A DNA stretch of 64,000 nt, from contig NZ_CP053452.2 of NCBI RefSeq assembly GCF_013128195.2, positions 1,736,001 to 1,800,000 of the forward strand. The letters are read 5' to 3'. The notes beneath the pieces were generated by a model that was not told the origin of the DNA, ran no database searches, and saw nothing but the letters and a program-made list of their open reading frames with translations. Both the position numbers and the translations under genes were made by a program. Positions 18,314 through 27,397 of this stretch are shown in pieces. The stretch's first letter is position 1. Each line of letters opens with the position of its first letter. This DNA comes from Frigoriglobus tundricola (GTDB lineage: Bacteria; Planctomycetota; Planctomycetia; Gemmatales; Gemmataceae).

Positions 18314-19150
18314 ATGCTCCTCCGCATCGGGACGGCCGGCTACACGTACCCGGCGTGGGTCGGCGGGCTCTACCCGCGCGGCACCACCTCGCACGACATG
18401 CTGCCGTACTACGCCACCCAGTTCGTGGCCGTCGAAGTCAACTCGTCGTTCTACCGCCCGCCCACCTGCGAGCAGGTCGCGAAGATGGCCCGGCGCACAC
18501 CGGCGGGGTTCGGGTTCACGCTCAAAGTGCCGAAGACCGTCAGCCACGACCGCTCGGCGGATGATCTACCCGCGTTCAAGCGCGCCGCCGACCACATGAG
18601 CGCCGCGGGGAAGTTGCTCGGCCTCATCTTCCAGGTGCCCGAATCGTTCCGCAACACCGCCGACAACCGCGCCTGGCTCACACGAGTGGGAGCCGCGCTG
18701 GAACCGCACCGCGTCGCGGTGGAGTTCCGGCACCGCTCGTGGGACGCGCCGAACCTCCGGGAGTGGATGGAACACGTGGGCCTGGATCTGGTGAGCGTCG
18801 GCGTGCCGGACGTGCCCAGCCTGTTCCCGCGCGGGGTGCGGGTCGCGAACCGCCGCGTGTACGCGCGGCTGCACTCCGAGAACGCCGCGAACTGGTACCA
18901 GGACGGCGCGCTCCGCTACGCCTACGACTACCCGGATGAGACGCTCCGCCGGTGGGCCGACGGGCTGAAATCGGCCGCCGAAACGGGCCGGGCCGACGAG
19001 GCGCTCGTCTTCTTCAACAACTGCGTGGGCATCCAAGCCGTCGAGAACGCCCGGCGCCTCGGATCGATACTTAAGCAGTCCGCCCCGGGCGTTCAAGTGG
19101 TGCCACCACCGGCCCCGATCCAGGCCAGTTTGTTCGGAGATGACGGCTGA
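18314..19150 (+). CDS. DUF72 family protein
   Basis: A 278-residue TIM-barrel-like protein of the DUF72 (YecE) family, recognised by the opening MLLRIGTAGYTYPAWVG, the VEVNSSFYRPP strand, GFTLKVPKTVSHDR, VAVEFRHRSW and the final FFNNCVGIQAVENA region. The biochemical role of the family is not established. The start at 18314 gives the conventional family N-terminus. It diverges from the HD-domain gene with 165 bp between them. Confidence 0.88.
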   Translation: MLLRIGTAGYTYPAWVGGLYPRGTTSHDMLPYYATQFVAVEVNSSFYRPPTCEQVAKMARRTPAGFGFTLKVPKTVSHDRSADDLPAFKRAADHMSAAGKLLGLIFQVPESFRNTADNRAWLTRVGAALEPHRVAVEFRHRSWDAPNLREWMEHVGLDLVSVGVPDVPSLFPRGVRVANRRVYARLHSENAANWYQDGALRYAYDYPDETLRRWADGLKSAAETGRADEALVFFNNCVGIQAVENARRLGSILKQSAPGVQVVPPPAPIQASLFGDDG

Positions 19151-19378
19151 TCGCCGCGCGCTGTCCGATCTCACGGCATGTCCGGAATCCAGGCGCGGCG
19201 CGATGAATTGGACAAGAAAAAACGGTGCCGTCGAGAACTTACAGCAAATCACCGTGCTACAGATGAAATGTCACAAGCGGCACAGGTGGTCTTTCGCTCG
19301 CCGCCCCACCCCGCCAACTTGTCCGAACGCAGTCGGAGTCGTGTACTCCAGACGCGCCCCTTAACCAGGAGCATCGAG

Positions 19379-19567
19379 ATGCGCAGTTTGACCCAGAAGA
19401 TGGTGTCGTTCTTGAAGGCGGAAGACGGCCCGACGGCCGTCGAGTACGCCGTCATGCTGGCCCTCATCGTCGTGGTGTGCATCGCCGCCATCACCACCCT
19501 CGGCCAGAACGCCAACAGCACCTTCTCCTTCGTCGGTTCCTCCATCAAGCCGCCGTCCGCGAGCTAA
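19379..19567 (+). CDS. Flp-type pilin
   Basis: A 62-residue protein with the Flp/Fap pilin layout: a short basic leader, then GPTAVEYAVMLALIVVVCIA, including the prepilin-peptidase glycine and the conserved EY, followed by a hydrophobic helix and a polar tail. AGGAG precedes the ATG at good spacing. No tad assembly genes are in the window, so export and assembly must be encoded elsewhere. Its last 23 bases overlap the 3' end of the convergent deacetylase-like gene. Confidence 0.85.
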   Translation: MRSLTQKMVSFLKAEDGPTAVEYAVMLALIVVVCIAAITTLGQNANSTFSFVGSSIKPPSAS

Positions 19568-20654
19568 ATGTGCCTTCCGTTTCGACGGCCCCGCGCCGCT
19601 CGACACAACGCCCGTGCCCGGAGGTCCGCGGAGCCGATCCCCCCAGACTCGTGCCGTTCCGTCCCTGGTTTCCGTCCGGCGCAGAACTGCTGCTATCACC
19701 CCCGTACCGCCGCAACAACGCAACCAGTGTGTTCGCCACGAGCCGGTAGCTCTCCCGGCTGTACCCGCCGCTCAGCAGCATCACCACCGGGAGGCCGCGG
19801 GCGCGGAGCAAGTCGATGACATACAGATCGCGTGTCAGAACGTCCGCGGCCGACAGGTCCAGTCCGCCAAGCGCGTCGCCTGCGAACACGTCGGTGCCGG
19901 CGTTGTAGACCGCCAGCCCGACCCGGCCGGCCCGCTGGATCGAGTCGATGAACCCCGGTAACGACAATTCGAGCAACCGGAGGTATTGCGCGCCCGTGCA
20001 GCGCTCGGGAAGCGGCACCGGGCAATCGACGCGGTCCCGTGCGGCCCGGTCGTAGGAGGGGTAAATGCGCGGGTTGAAGGCGTCGTACATGAACACGCGG
20101 CTGTCGGCGCGGAAGTGGTGGCTGACGCCGTTCCCCTGGTGGGCGTCGAGATCGACGTAGGCCACACGGTCACCCGGTGCGAGTTGACCTCCGGCCCGCA
20201 ATCCGTGGATCAGATGGGCGATGTCGTTGAACAGGCAGAACCCTTCGCCCCGGTCCGGCTTGGCGTGGTGGTACCCGCCGGACAGGTTGACCGCCAACCC
20301 CGAGGCCAGCGCCGCACGGGCGGCGACGAGGGAGCCCGTCACCGCCCACCGCATGGGCCGCACGATCACGCGCCACGCCGCCCACGCGGGCAGCCGGCGA
20401 ACGAACGGTAATTCCAGCGCCGTTGCCAGCTCCTGAGGGTCGTAGAGCCGCTTCAGATAGGCCGGATCGTGAACCGCGGCGAGATCCGCCACGGACGCCG
20501 GCCGCGGGACGCCCACCCACGCCCGGTTCCGCAAGTGCCGGACCTCCTGCCCGACCGCGCGCCACGCCCGCCCGTACTTACGCGAGTCGAACGGGTGCAG
20601 ACGCTCGAACCCAAGGAACCCGATGTTGTACCGGCGGGTGTAGACCAGCTTCAT
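19545..20654 (-). CDS. Histone-deacetylase-superfamily protein (class IV-like)
   Basis: A 369-residue zinc-dependent deacetylase fold. Visible signatures are LSGGYHHAKPDRGEGFCLFN (catalytic His pair), VAYVDLDAHQGNG (metal-binding Asp/His), FMYDAFNPRIYP and LLSGGYSRES. The Gly-Phe-Cys arrangement after the His pair resembles HDAC11-type (class IV) enzymes. In bacteria these usually act on acetyl-polyamines, acetoin-related or other small acetylated substrates; the substrate here cannot be told. The final 55 residues are low complexity and overlap the Flp pilin gene tail-to-tail. Confidence 0.87.
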   Translation of the reverse strand: MKLVYTRRYNIGFLGFERLHPFDSRKYGRAWRAVGQEVRHLRNRAWVGVPRPASVADLAAVHDPAYLKRLYDPQELATALELPFVRRLPAWAAWRVIVRPMRWAVTGSLVAARAALASGLAVNLSGGYHHAKPDRGEGFCLFNDIAHLIHGLRAGGQLAPGDRVAYVDLDAHQGNGVSHHFRADSRVFMYDAFNPRIYPSYDRAARDRVDCPVPLPERCTGAQYLRLLELSLPGFIDSIQRAGRVGLAVYNAGTDVFAGDALGGLDLSAADVLTRDLYVIDLLRARGLPVVMLLSGGYSRESYRLVANTLVALLRRYGGDSSSSAPDGNQGRNGTSLGGSAPRTSGHGRCVERRGAVETEGTFSSRTAA

Positions 20655-20700
20655 CGGCGTGCGCTCCCCGTGGCCTCGGCATGCGCGCCGGGACGGAACG

Positions 20701-20784
20701 GGCCACCGATCCCGCCGCGACCACCGATTCGAGCCAGAGCCCGTTGTCTGGTTCGGATCGGTGGTCGCGGCGGAGTCGGTGGCT
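20701..20784 (+). repeat. Long 35-bp inverted repeat between leftward genes
   Basis: Arms 20701-20735 and 20750-20784 pair with one true mismatch; the four other deviations are all G-U wobbles when read as + strand RNA, whereas they would be A-C mismatches in minus strand RNA. A run of T follows at 20809-20814. This asymmetry suggests a + strand transcript or DNA element rather than a terminator for the leftward esterase gene. Confidence 0.55.
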
Positions 20785-20848
20785 CCCGGTTCTTGTGACT
20801 TTTTGCCCCGTCAGCGGACGGGAAGTCCGGCCCTCGTCGGTCGCGGGA

Positions 20849-21727
20849 TCACCGGAAGATCTGCTGCGCGAACAGGTAGAGATCGTTCTTCCAGACGCGG
20901 AAATCGTGCCCGCCCGCATCGACGTGCCACACGTGCGGCACCTTCTTCTCTTTCAAGTAGGCGTGCGTCCGCTGGCTGATGTTGATGAGCCCGTCCTTGT
21001 CGCCACACGAGACCCACAGCAGCTTCAGCTTCTTGGCCGCCTCCTCGGGTGCCGGCACCAGTTTTTCCGGCGCCCGCGTGTTCGGGGCCGAAGAGAAGCC
21101 GCCGACCCAGGCGAAGGTGTCGAGGTTCCCCAACCCGAAGTTCAGGGCCTGGCCCCCGCCCATCGAGAGCCCCGCAACGGCCCGGCTCTCGCGGTCCTTC
21201 TTCACCGGGTACGTCTTCTCCATGAACGGGATGACGTCCTTCAACAGATCGGCTTCGAACGTCTCGAACGCTTTGGCGTGCTGGAACACGTTCCCCTCGG
21301 CCCGGTCGTTCGGTTGCGCGCGGCCGTTCGGCATCACGACGATCATCGGCGTCAGCTTCTTGTCCGCGTACAGGTTGTCGAGGACGACCTCGGCCGAACC
21401 GCCCCGGCGCCATTCCTCCTCGTCCCCGCCGATGCCGTGCAGGAGGTACAGGGTGGGATAGGTCCCGTCCTTCGAGTACCCGGGCGGCGTGTACACCAGC
21501 ATTTTGCGCTTGTTGCCCACGGTCTTGGAGTCGTACTCCACCGTCTCGACCGTTGCCCGGGCGATGCCGTCGCGCTTCTTGCTGAAGCCGTCCGGTGCGG
21601 CCGGGAACGCGGCCTTGTCGTCCGGTCCGAGAACGATCGGAGCCCCCTTCTTGGGTTGCGGGGGTTGCGCCGAGACGACCACGCACGTGAGCGCGCACAC
21701 GACACCCGAGATCCACAAGCGGTTCAT
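20849..21727 (-). CDS. Secreted esterase (CE1/enterochelin-esterase-like)
   Basis: A signal peptide (LWISGVVCALTCVVVSA) precedes an alpha/beta-hydrolase domain of the esterase-D/CE1 type: YTPPGYSKDGTYPTLYLLHG, VMPNGRAQPND, a nucleophile elbow GLSMGG, an acidic stretch SCGDKDGL and a late GGHDF supplying the His. Relatives remove feruloyl or acetyl groups from polysaccharides or cleave siderophore esters; the substrate is not decided by the sequence. GGAGAG lies six bases before the ATG. Length (292 aa) is normal for the family. Confidence 0.85.
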   Translation of the reverse strand: MNRLWISGVVCALTCVVVSAQPPQPKKGAPIVLGPDDKAAFPAAPDGFSKKRDGIARATVETVEYDSKTVGNKRKMLVYTPPGYSKDGTYPTLYLLHGIGGDEEEWRRGGSAEVVLDNLYADKKLTPMIVVMPNGRAQPNDRAEGNVFQHAKAFETFEADLLKDVIPFMEKTYPVKKDRESRAVAGLSMGGGQALNFGLGNLDTFAWVGGFSSAPNTRAPEKLVPAPEEAAKKLKLLWVSCGDKDGLINISQRTHAYLKEKKVPHVWHVDAGGHDFRVWKNDLYLFAQQIFR

Positions 21728-21986
21728 TCGTTCTCTCCAGTTTGAACACCACGGAACGAAACGAGAACGTGACGCACGTTGAGCCTATGAAGAATGCTCG
21801 AAGCTACCGTCACAAAATGAGCGGGAGAGGATCGACGGTACCGCCGGACGGAGTGCCGGCGCCGGTCACGGTCGTCCCCCGAACCGTCCTCAAAGCATGA
21901 CCGATCTCCGGTCGACTTCACGTGTCCAGCCGCGACTTTGACCGCCGCATCCTGCGCGTCAGATTTCACCAACGCTCGGCGCCCGA

Positions 21987-22469
21987 ATGCGTTTTCGTGA
22001 CGTCCGCTCACTTTGGAGGTCCGAACGTGACCCGAACTGTGTTCGTCGCCTTTGGTCCCAACAACTCGCTGCCTGCCTGATCAACGCCGCCGGCACGCCC
22101 GACCCGGCGGACCGAGACCCGCGCCTTCTCGACCTCGCGGTCGCCATCCTTCAGGACCTGGAAGAGTGCCTCCCGGTCTGGACACGGGGCCGGTCGAAGG
22201 AGCAAATCCAGGGTTACAGGGTTTCGACCAACTGGACCTTGGCCCGCGCCCATCACCTGCGCACGAACCACCGCGCCGCGGTGCGTCACATGGGGGAAGC
22301 GATGAGACTTCTCAAGGGCTCACAACCGGCGGCCTGGGAAGACGCCGAGGAATTCAAGAAGCAGCGCGAAAAGACGCTCGCGCGCTTTGCGAGTGATCTC
22401 GCCCGGTACAAGACCGCGGCGGAATCCCCGCCGAAGGGGCAGGAGCCGGCCACCCGCCCGAACCGATAG
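21987..22469 (+). CDS. Hypothetical helical protein (160 aa)
   Basis: A soluble, helix-rich protein with TPR-like character (RSLWRSERDPNCVRRLW, LDLAVAILQDLEECL, RAHHLRTNHRAAVRHMGEAM) and a Pro-rich tail. No family is recognised. The ATG at 21987 lacks an obvious ribosome binding site, so the true start could differ. It diverges from the esterase gene across 260 bp. Confidence 0.6.
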   Translation: MRFRDVRSLWRSERDPNCVRRLWSQQLAACLINAAGTPDPADRDPRLLDLAVAILQDLEECLPVWTRGRSKEQIQGYRVSTNWTLARAHHLRTNHRAAVRHMGEAMRLLKGSQPAAWEDAEEFKKQREKTLARFASDLARYKTAAESPPKGQEPATRPNR

Positions 22470-22600
22470 CCGGGTCGCACGGCACCGGCGACCGCCCGCT
22501 CCGAGACCGTTGTAAAAATCGGCCGCGACCGAACGCGGGACGGAGCGTACAATCACATCTGACCTCGCCGGTCTCAGCGTCCGCTGTCGTAGACCGTTCT

Positions 22601-24226
22601 ATGAGTTCCCGCTCCGCTCCGCCCGCCCCCGCGCCGCACGGCGCGCCCGGTCTGGTCACGTCACCGGTGACCGAGCGGCCGGGGGTCCTCCTGTCCGTCG
22701 CGCAAGCGGTCGCTGCCCACGCCGACCTCGGCGCACTGCTCCGCGACCTGGCCGCCGCCCTCAGCACCCACCTCCCCGCCGGCTACCTGAGTTTCGCGCT
22801 CATCGACCCGCACTCTCACACTGCCAAGCTCCAGTTCCTCGAACCGCTCGCCGGGTCCGCGCCGCCGAAACCGGCCGACACGCCCACCGAACTGCCGGCC
22901 GCCGAGTCGCCCACCGCCCACGTGTGGGACACTCAACGCCCCTTGTGGCTGGGCGCCGGCGCGCGGGCCGACGGGCGGTTCGCGGTCCTTCGATCCGCGT
23001 ACGCCAAGCAGGGCGTCCGCAGCGCGTGCTTCGTCCCGCTCACGACGCCGCGGCGGAAACTCGGCGCGATGGGGTTCACGAGCTACGCGCCCGTCGCACC
23101 GGTCCCGGGCGACGTCGAGTTCGCGACGATGGTCGGCCGGCTCGTCGCGCTCGCGGTGGAAGGCGCGCTGACCCGCCAGGAGCTCCAGCGGGCCAACGAC
23201 CGCCTCGCGGCGGAGAAACTGTACCTGGAAGAAGAGATCCGCACCGACCGGCGAACGGACGATGTGGTCGGCACCGGTTCGGCGCTCCGGGACGTCCTCC
23301 GGCAGGTGGGCGTGGTCGCGCCGACCGACTCGGCCGTTCTCATCACCGGTGAGACCGGTACCGGCAAGGAGCTGATCGCCCGCGCCGTTCACCGCCAGAG
23401 CCACCGCCACGACCGCACGTTCGTGAAGCTCAACTGCGCCGCCATCCCGACGGGCCTGCTGGAGAGCGAGTTATTCGGCCACGAGAAGGGGGCGTTCACG
23501 GGCGCCGTCGAGCGCCGGCTCGGGCGCTTCGAACTGGCCGACGGCGGCACGCTGTTCCTCGACGAGGTCGGGGACATCCCGCAGGAGCTTCAGCCCAAAC
23601 TGCTCCGGGTCCTTCAGGAACAGGAGTTCGAGCGGCTGGGCAGTGCGAAAACGATCAAGGTGAACGTGCGGCTGGTCGCCGCGACGCACCGCAACCTGGC
23701 GAAGATGGTCGCCGAGGGCAAGTTCCGATCGGACCTGTACTACCGGCTGCACGTGTTCCCGGTCCACTTGCCGGCGCTGCGCGAGCGGCGGGAGGACGTC
23801 CCCGAACTCGTCCGGCACTTCGTCGGACTCTTCGCCCGGCGGTTCGGCAAGACGATCGAATCCGTCCCGACCGCGGCAATGGCCGCACTGGAGCGGTACG
23901 CGTGGCCGGGCAACGTCCGCGAACTGGAACACCTCATCGAGCGAGCGGTGATCCTCACTCCCGGCGGCGCCCTGCGCGTACCCCTTGCGGAACTCACCGG
24001 CCCTCAACCCGACGCGCCCGCGCCCCTTCCCCCCGCACCCTCACCAGTCCCCCCCACACTGAAAGAGAGCGAGCGCGACCTGATCCGCCGCACGCTGCAC
24101 GAATGCGGGTGGGTGGTCGGCGGACCGTCCGGCGCCGCCGCGCGCCTCGGCCTCAAGCGCACCACCCTCCTCTCGCGAATGAAAAATCTGGGCATCTCAC
24201 GGCCGAGTTCCTCACCTGTCGAATAG
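22601..24226 (+). CDS. Sigma-54-dependent transcriptional activator (GAF-AAA-Fis)
   Basis: The N-terminal 200 residues look like a GAF sensor domain. The central AAA+ domain has Walker A GETGTGKE (about 250), the sigma-54 contact loop GAFTGA (about 297), and Walker [14 protein letters not shown]; it is closest in feel to FhlA/NorR-type activators. The C-terminal helix-turn-helix of Fis type ([20 protein letters not shown]) binds DNA. The GAF domain should sense a small ligand, which is unknown. A candidate -24/-12 promoter lies directly downstream, before the DUF1559 gene, which makes that gene a natural target. Confidence 0.9.
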   Translation: MSSRSAPPAPAPHGAPGLVTSPVTERPGVLLSVAQAVAAHADLGALLRDLAAALSTHLPAGYLSFALIDPHSHTAKLQFLEPLAGSAPPKPADTPTELPAAESPTAHVWDTQRPLWLGAGARADGRFAVLRSAYAKQGVRSACFVPLTTPRRKLGAMGFTSYAPVAPVPGDVEFATMVGRLVALAVEGALTRQELQRANDRLAAEKLYLEEEIRTDRRTDDVVGTGSALRDVLRQVGVVAPTDSAVLITGETGTGKELIARAVHRQSHRHDRTFVKLNCAAIPTGLLESELFGHEKGAFTGAVERRLGRFELADGGTLFLDEVGDIPQELQPKLLRVLQEQEFERLGSAKTIKVNVRLVAATHRNLAKMVAEGKFRSDLYYRLHVFPVHLPALRERREDVPELVRHFVGLFARRFGKTIESVPTAAMAALERYAWPGNVRELEHLIERAVILTPGGALRVPLAELTGPQPDAPAPLPPAPSPVPPTLKESERDLIRRTLHECGWVVGGPSGAAARLGLKRTTLLSRMKNLGISRPSSSPVE

Positions 24227-24380
24227 TCGTCACTCGCGCGTCGAAGTGTCGACACTTCGACACCTTCGACACCCCTTCGGCCGCACGGAGAGCCGGATCA
24301 CCTTCCGCGTTGCGCGGATCTCCCCCTTCACCGCTCTTTCACGAGTGCGACTCGCAAGTTCATACGTTCTGCTGCTCAGT

Positions 24381-24396
24381 TGGTATGCGACGTGCA
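24381..24396 (+). promoter_or_regulatory. Candidate sigma-54 (-24/-12) promoter
   Basis: TGGTATGCGACGTGCA has the invariant GG (24382-24383) and GC (24394-24395) separated by exactly ten bases and agrees with the TGGCACG-N4-TTGCA consensus at most other positions. Transcription would start near 24407, which favours the GTG start at 24449 for the DUF1559 protein. GG-N10-GC occurs often by chance in GC-rich DNA, so context is the main support. Confidence 0.45.
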
Positions 24397-24448
24397 AACA
24401 ATGAGAAAGAAGTTCCATTTACACACCTCATTTCATTCGAGGTTGCCC

Positions 24449-25558
24449 GTGCCGCACTCGCAGGACGGCCGCTCGCGCGGCTTCACGTTGATCGAGCTCC
24501 TCGTCGTGATCGCCATCATCGCGATCCTGATCGGCCTGTTGCTCCCGGCCGTGCAGAAGGTCCGCGAGGCCGCCGCACGCATGAAATGTCAGAACAACCT
24601 CAAGCAGATGGGGCTGGCGGGCCACAACTACGAGAGCGCCAACGGGTACCTCCCGCCGGAGCGGGGGACGGTGAACGTCGGCGGCACCTACTACTCAAAC
24701 GACGCCGGCCCGCAGGCGCTCATCCTGCCGTACGTCGAACAGGGCAACAAATTCAACCTGTTCAATCTGAACTACAAGACGTGGAACGATACGGACGTGG
24801 TGACGGGCAAGTTCACCACCGGGTCCAACGGCTTGGGGATCAACCTCGCCGCCCGCGTTCAGGACATCCCCATTTACATCTGCCCGTCGGACCCGTCCAC
24901 AACCGTTCGCGGCGCGAATCAGGCGAACACCAAGGACCTGACATACCCCGAGGGCCGGCTGAACTACCTCGGCTGCCTGGGATCGACCTCGCAGTTCACC
25001 ACCGCCGGCCCGGGGGCCGGCGTCTTCTGCTCCGGCATGTTTTTGTCCGGCTCGCAGCTCAAGGGCCCGACCATCGTCGCCATCACCGACGGGACCAGCA
25101 ACACCGCCCTTTTCGGTGAAGTCATGCGGACCACCGACACGTGGCCGCACGTGTCCGGCATCCGGACCAACACCGATATCATCCTCGACTCTTCGGTGGG
25201 CGGCGGCCCCGACAACGACGGCCGGGCCATCCCCTCGTGTGCGAGCGGGAACCCGTGGACCTCAACGATCTCGTACACCGGGCTCCAGTTCGAGCGCGAC
25301 CTGTGGGGCACCACCTTCTACACGCACACGCTCCCGCCGAACTGGAACCGGAAGGTGCCGACCGGGACCCAGCAGTACAACTGCGGCAACACCAGTATCA
25401 CCCAGTTCCATATCGCCGCGAGCAGTTACCACACGGGCGGGGTGAACCTGGTGATGTGCGACGGGTCGGTCCGGTTCGTGACCGACGCGGTCAATTTCAC
25501 CAATTGGCAGGCCCTGGGCTCGAAGGCCGGTGGCGAAGTCATCTCGGACACGAACTGA
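24449..25558 (+). CDS. DUF1559 pilin-like protein, copy 1
   Basis: A type IV prepilin-like leader ([20 protein letters not shown]) is followed by the planctomycete DUF1559 domain: [20 protein letters not shown], an internal [20 protein letters not shown], and the C-terminal HTGGVNLVMCDGSVRF. These exported, pilin-fold proteins are very numerous in planctomycetes; their role is unclear. The GTG at 24449 has GAGG six bases upstream and gives a short leader like copy 2; an ATG at 24401 lies upstream but without a ribosome site and before the likely transcription start. Confidence 0.9.
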   Translation: MPHSQDGRSRGFTLIELLVVIAIIAILIGLLLPAVQKVREAAARMKCQNNLKQMGLAGHNYESANGYLPPERGTVNVGGTYYSNDAGPQALILPYVEQGNKFNLFNLNYKTWNDTDVVTGKFTTGSNGLGINLAARVQDIPIYICPSDPSTTVRGANQANTKDLTYPEGRLNYLGCLGSTSQFTTAGPGAGVFCSGMFLSGSQLKGPTIVAITDGTSNTALFGEVMRTTDTWPHVSGIRTNTDIILDSSVGGGPDNDGRAIPSCASGNPWTSTISYTGLQFERDLWGTTFYTHTLPPNWNRKVPTGTQQYNCGNTSITQFHIAASSYHTGGVNLVMCDGSVRFVTDAVNFTNWQALGSKAGGEVISDTN

Positions 25559-25629
25559 CCCACCCGCGTGAACGCCCCGGCGGGCGGGGCGTGCGCTTCA
25601 GTGACCCGCGTTCCCGCCTCGAGGCCCTC

Positions 25630-26046
25630 ATGACCACCGTTCGGTTTCTCTTGCCCGCAGTCGCCCTCGGCCTCGCACTGTTCACGGGGTGCTCCGGATC
25701 TTCCGAACGCGCCGGGCCGGGCCCCGACCCGGCGGCTCCGCTGCGAGAAGTGGGCGACCTGCTCCGCGCGGCCGCCCCGGTCCCCGGGCGCGGCCCGGCC
25801 AAGCTCGCTGATCTCACCCGGTTGGAGCCCGTGTACCCGCAGGCGTACCAGGCCGTAAAGTCCGGAGAGGTCGTGGTGGTGTGGGGCGCGGCGATGAAGG
25901 GAGAAGGCGAGGTCGGAAAGGGTGGCGGCGAGGTGATCGCACACCAGAAGGCCGTCCCGACCGAGGGCGGGCACGTGCTGCTTAACACCGGCGAGGTGAA
26001 GCAGATGACCGCCGACGAGTTCAAGGCCGCGCCGAAAGCGAAGTGA
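25630..26046 (+). CDS. Small lipoprotein paired with DUF1559 copy 1
   Basis: The leader ends in a lipobox (LALFTGC), followed by a Gly/Pro-rich linker and a domain with PVYPQAYQAVKSGEVVVVWG and GGHVLLNTGEVKQM, ending in APKAK. Such lipoproteins commonly follow DUF1559 genes in planctomycetes. It lies 71 bp after the DUF1559 gene and is likely co-transcribed. A decayed paralogue sits after the second DUF1559 gene. Confidence 0.8.
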   Translation: MTTVRFLLPAVALGLALFTGCSGSSERAGPGPDPAAPLREVGDLLRAAAPVPGRGPAKLADLTRLEPVYPQAYQAVKSGEVVVVWGAAMKGEGEVGKGGGEVIAHQKAVPTEGGHVLLNTGEVKQMTADEFKAAPKAK

Positions 26047-26177
26047 CACCGTCCGTGATCGCTCGGCCACTTCTCCGACCGAGCGCCAGACCCTATCCCA
26101 ATCTTCACGCCCAGCGGTGCGCGTGCTGCTGCTGATTCTCGGGTGCGTCCTGTGTCCCCTCACCCGAGACTTCTTCG

Positions 26178-27200
26178 ATGCTGAATGGTACCTTCCGCTC
26201 CCGCCGCACGCGTGCGTTCACGCTGATCGAGTTGCTGGTGGTGATCGCGATCATCGCGATCTTGATCGGCCTGCTCCTCCCCGCCGTCCAGAAGGTGCGC
26301 GAGGCCGCCGCACGCTTGAAGTGCCAGAACAACCTCAAGCAACTCGGCCTGGCCTCCCACAATTACGAAAGCTCCTACGGGACGCTCCCGCCGGGGGCCG
26401 GGCCGACACCGATCGACAACGTGGTCGCGAACAGCCGGGCGTCCGTTCAGACGGTGATCCTGGCCTATGTCGAACAGGCGAACCTCTACAACCTGTTCGA
26501 CTTCACCCAGGACGTGAACTCCAGCGCGACCAACGCCAACGCCCGCGTCAAGCAGGTGCCCATCTTCCTGTGCCCGTCGGACCCGTCCCAGGCCACCCAA
26601 AGCGGAGACGGAAAGTCGAACTACTTCGGTAATCTCGGCTCCCAGGCCTACACTGCCGCCTCGCTGACCAGCCCGCTGGGCGGAATGTTTTACTACATCC
26701 CCCGGAGCGGAGCACAGTTCATCCCCAAGGGGTTCGCCATCACCGCGATCACCGACGGGACGAGTAACACGGCGATGTTCGCCGAAATCAAACGCGGTAA
26801 TAACATCACGAGCCAGTACGATCCGCAGGACGTCCGGCTCGTCACCTTCAACAACCCGGCCGTCGATGACCTCGTGCCCCCGTCGAACTGCGGGCAGAAC
26901 AGCGGCTCGGCCGTGCATTACGCGGGCCTTCAGTACTACCGCGATCTGCTGGCCACGAGCCTCTACACCCACACACAAGTTCCGAACTCCAAATCCGGCG
27001 ACTGCATGGACCTCACCACCCGAACCGGGGACACCGGGTCGCTGTTCGCCGGCCACATCACCGCCCGCAGTTCCCACACCGGCGGGGTGAACGTGTGCAT
27101 GGGTGACGGGAGCGTCCGGTTCGTCTTCGACAGCATCACCCTGTCGACCTGGCAGGCGCTGGGCACGCGGGCCAATGGCGAGGTCATCAGCGACCACTGA
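26178..27200 (+). CDS. DUF1559 pilin-like protein, copy 2
   Basis: A basic leader ([13 protein letters not shown]) precedes [18 protein letters not shown] and the DUF1559 domain with [40 protein letters not shown] and [16 protein letters not shown]. It is a paralogue of the copy at 24.4 kb and repeats the same gene order (DUF1559 then lipoprotein), indicating an old tandem duplication followed by divergence. Length 340 aa is typical. Confidence 0.92.
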   Translation: MLNGTFRSRRTRAFTLIELLVVIAIIAILIGLLLPAVQKVREAAARLKCQNNLKQLGLASHNYESSYGTLPPGAGPTPIDNVVANSRASVQTVILAYVEQANLYNLFDFTQDVNSSATNANARVKQVPIFLCPSDPSQATQSGDGKSNYFGNLGSQAYTAASLTSPLGGMFYYIPRSGAQFIPKGFAITAITDGTSNTAMFAEIKRGNNITSQYDPQDVRLVTFNNPAVDDLVPPSNCGQNSGSAVHYAGLQYYRDLLATSLYTHTQVPNSKSGDCMDLTTRTGDTGSLFAGHITARSSHTGGVNVCMGDGSVRFVFDSITLSTWQALGTRANGEVISDH

Positions 27201-27397
27201 TCTCGATGCCCCTGTGTGCGTCTACGAGGCCGCGTACCCGGTCGGGTACGCGGCCGTTCGGTCGGGCGCTGTCGTGGTCAATCGCGGTCCGCGCTTACCT
27301 GAAGGCCGCGATTGGCGGCCGGGTTCTTCTCCCGAACGGCAAAATAGCACGGGTGATCGCGGACGAGATCAGGTCCGCTCCGAAAGCGAAGTGGGCA
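27201..27397 (+). pseudogene. Decayed paralogue of the DUF1559-linked lipoprotein
   Basis: Two fragments in different frames match the intact lipoprotein at 25.6 kb: frame +1 gives AAYPVGYAAVRSGAVVVNRG (compare PVYPQAYQAVKSGEVVVVWG) and, after a shift near 27285-27300, frame +2 gives GGRVLLPNGKIARVIADEIR then SAPKAK (compare GGHVLLNTGEVKQMTADEFK then AAPKAK). The lipoprotein leader is missing. The expected TGA after APKAK reads TGG, exactly where the IS630 left end begins. Confidence 0.7.

Noticed and set aside
19290..19306. GG-N10-GC match upstream of the Flp pilin as a sigma-54 promoter
   Set aside because: Only the bare GG and GC agree; flanking bases do not fit the consensus and such matches are common in GC-rich DNA.
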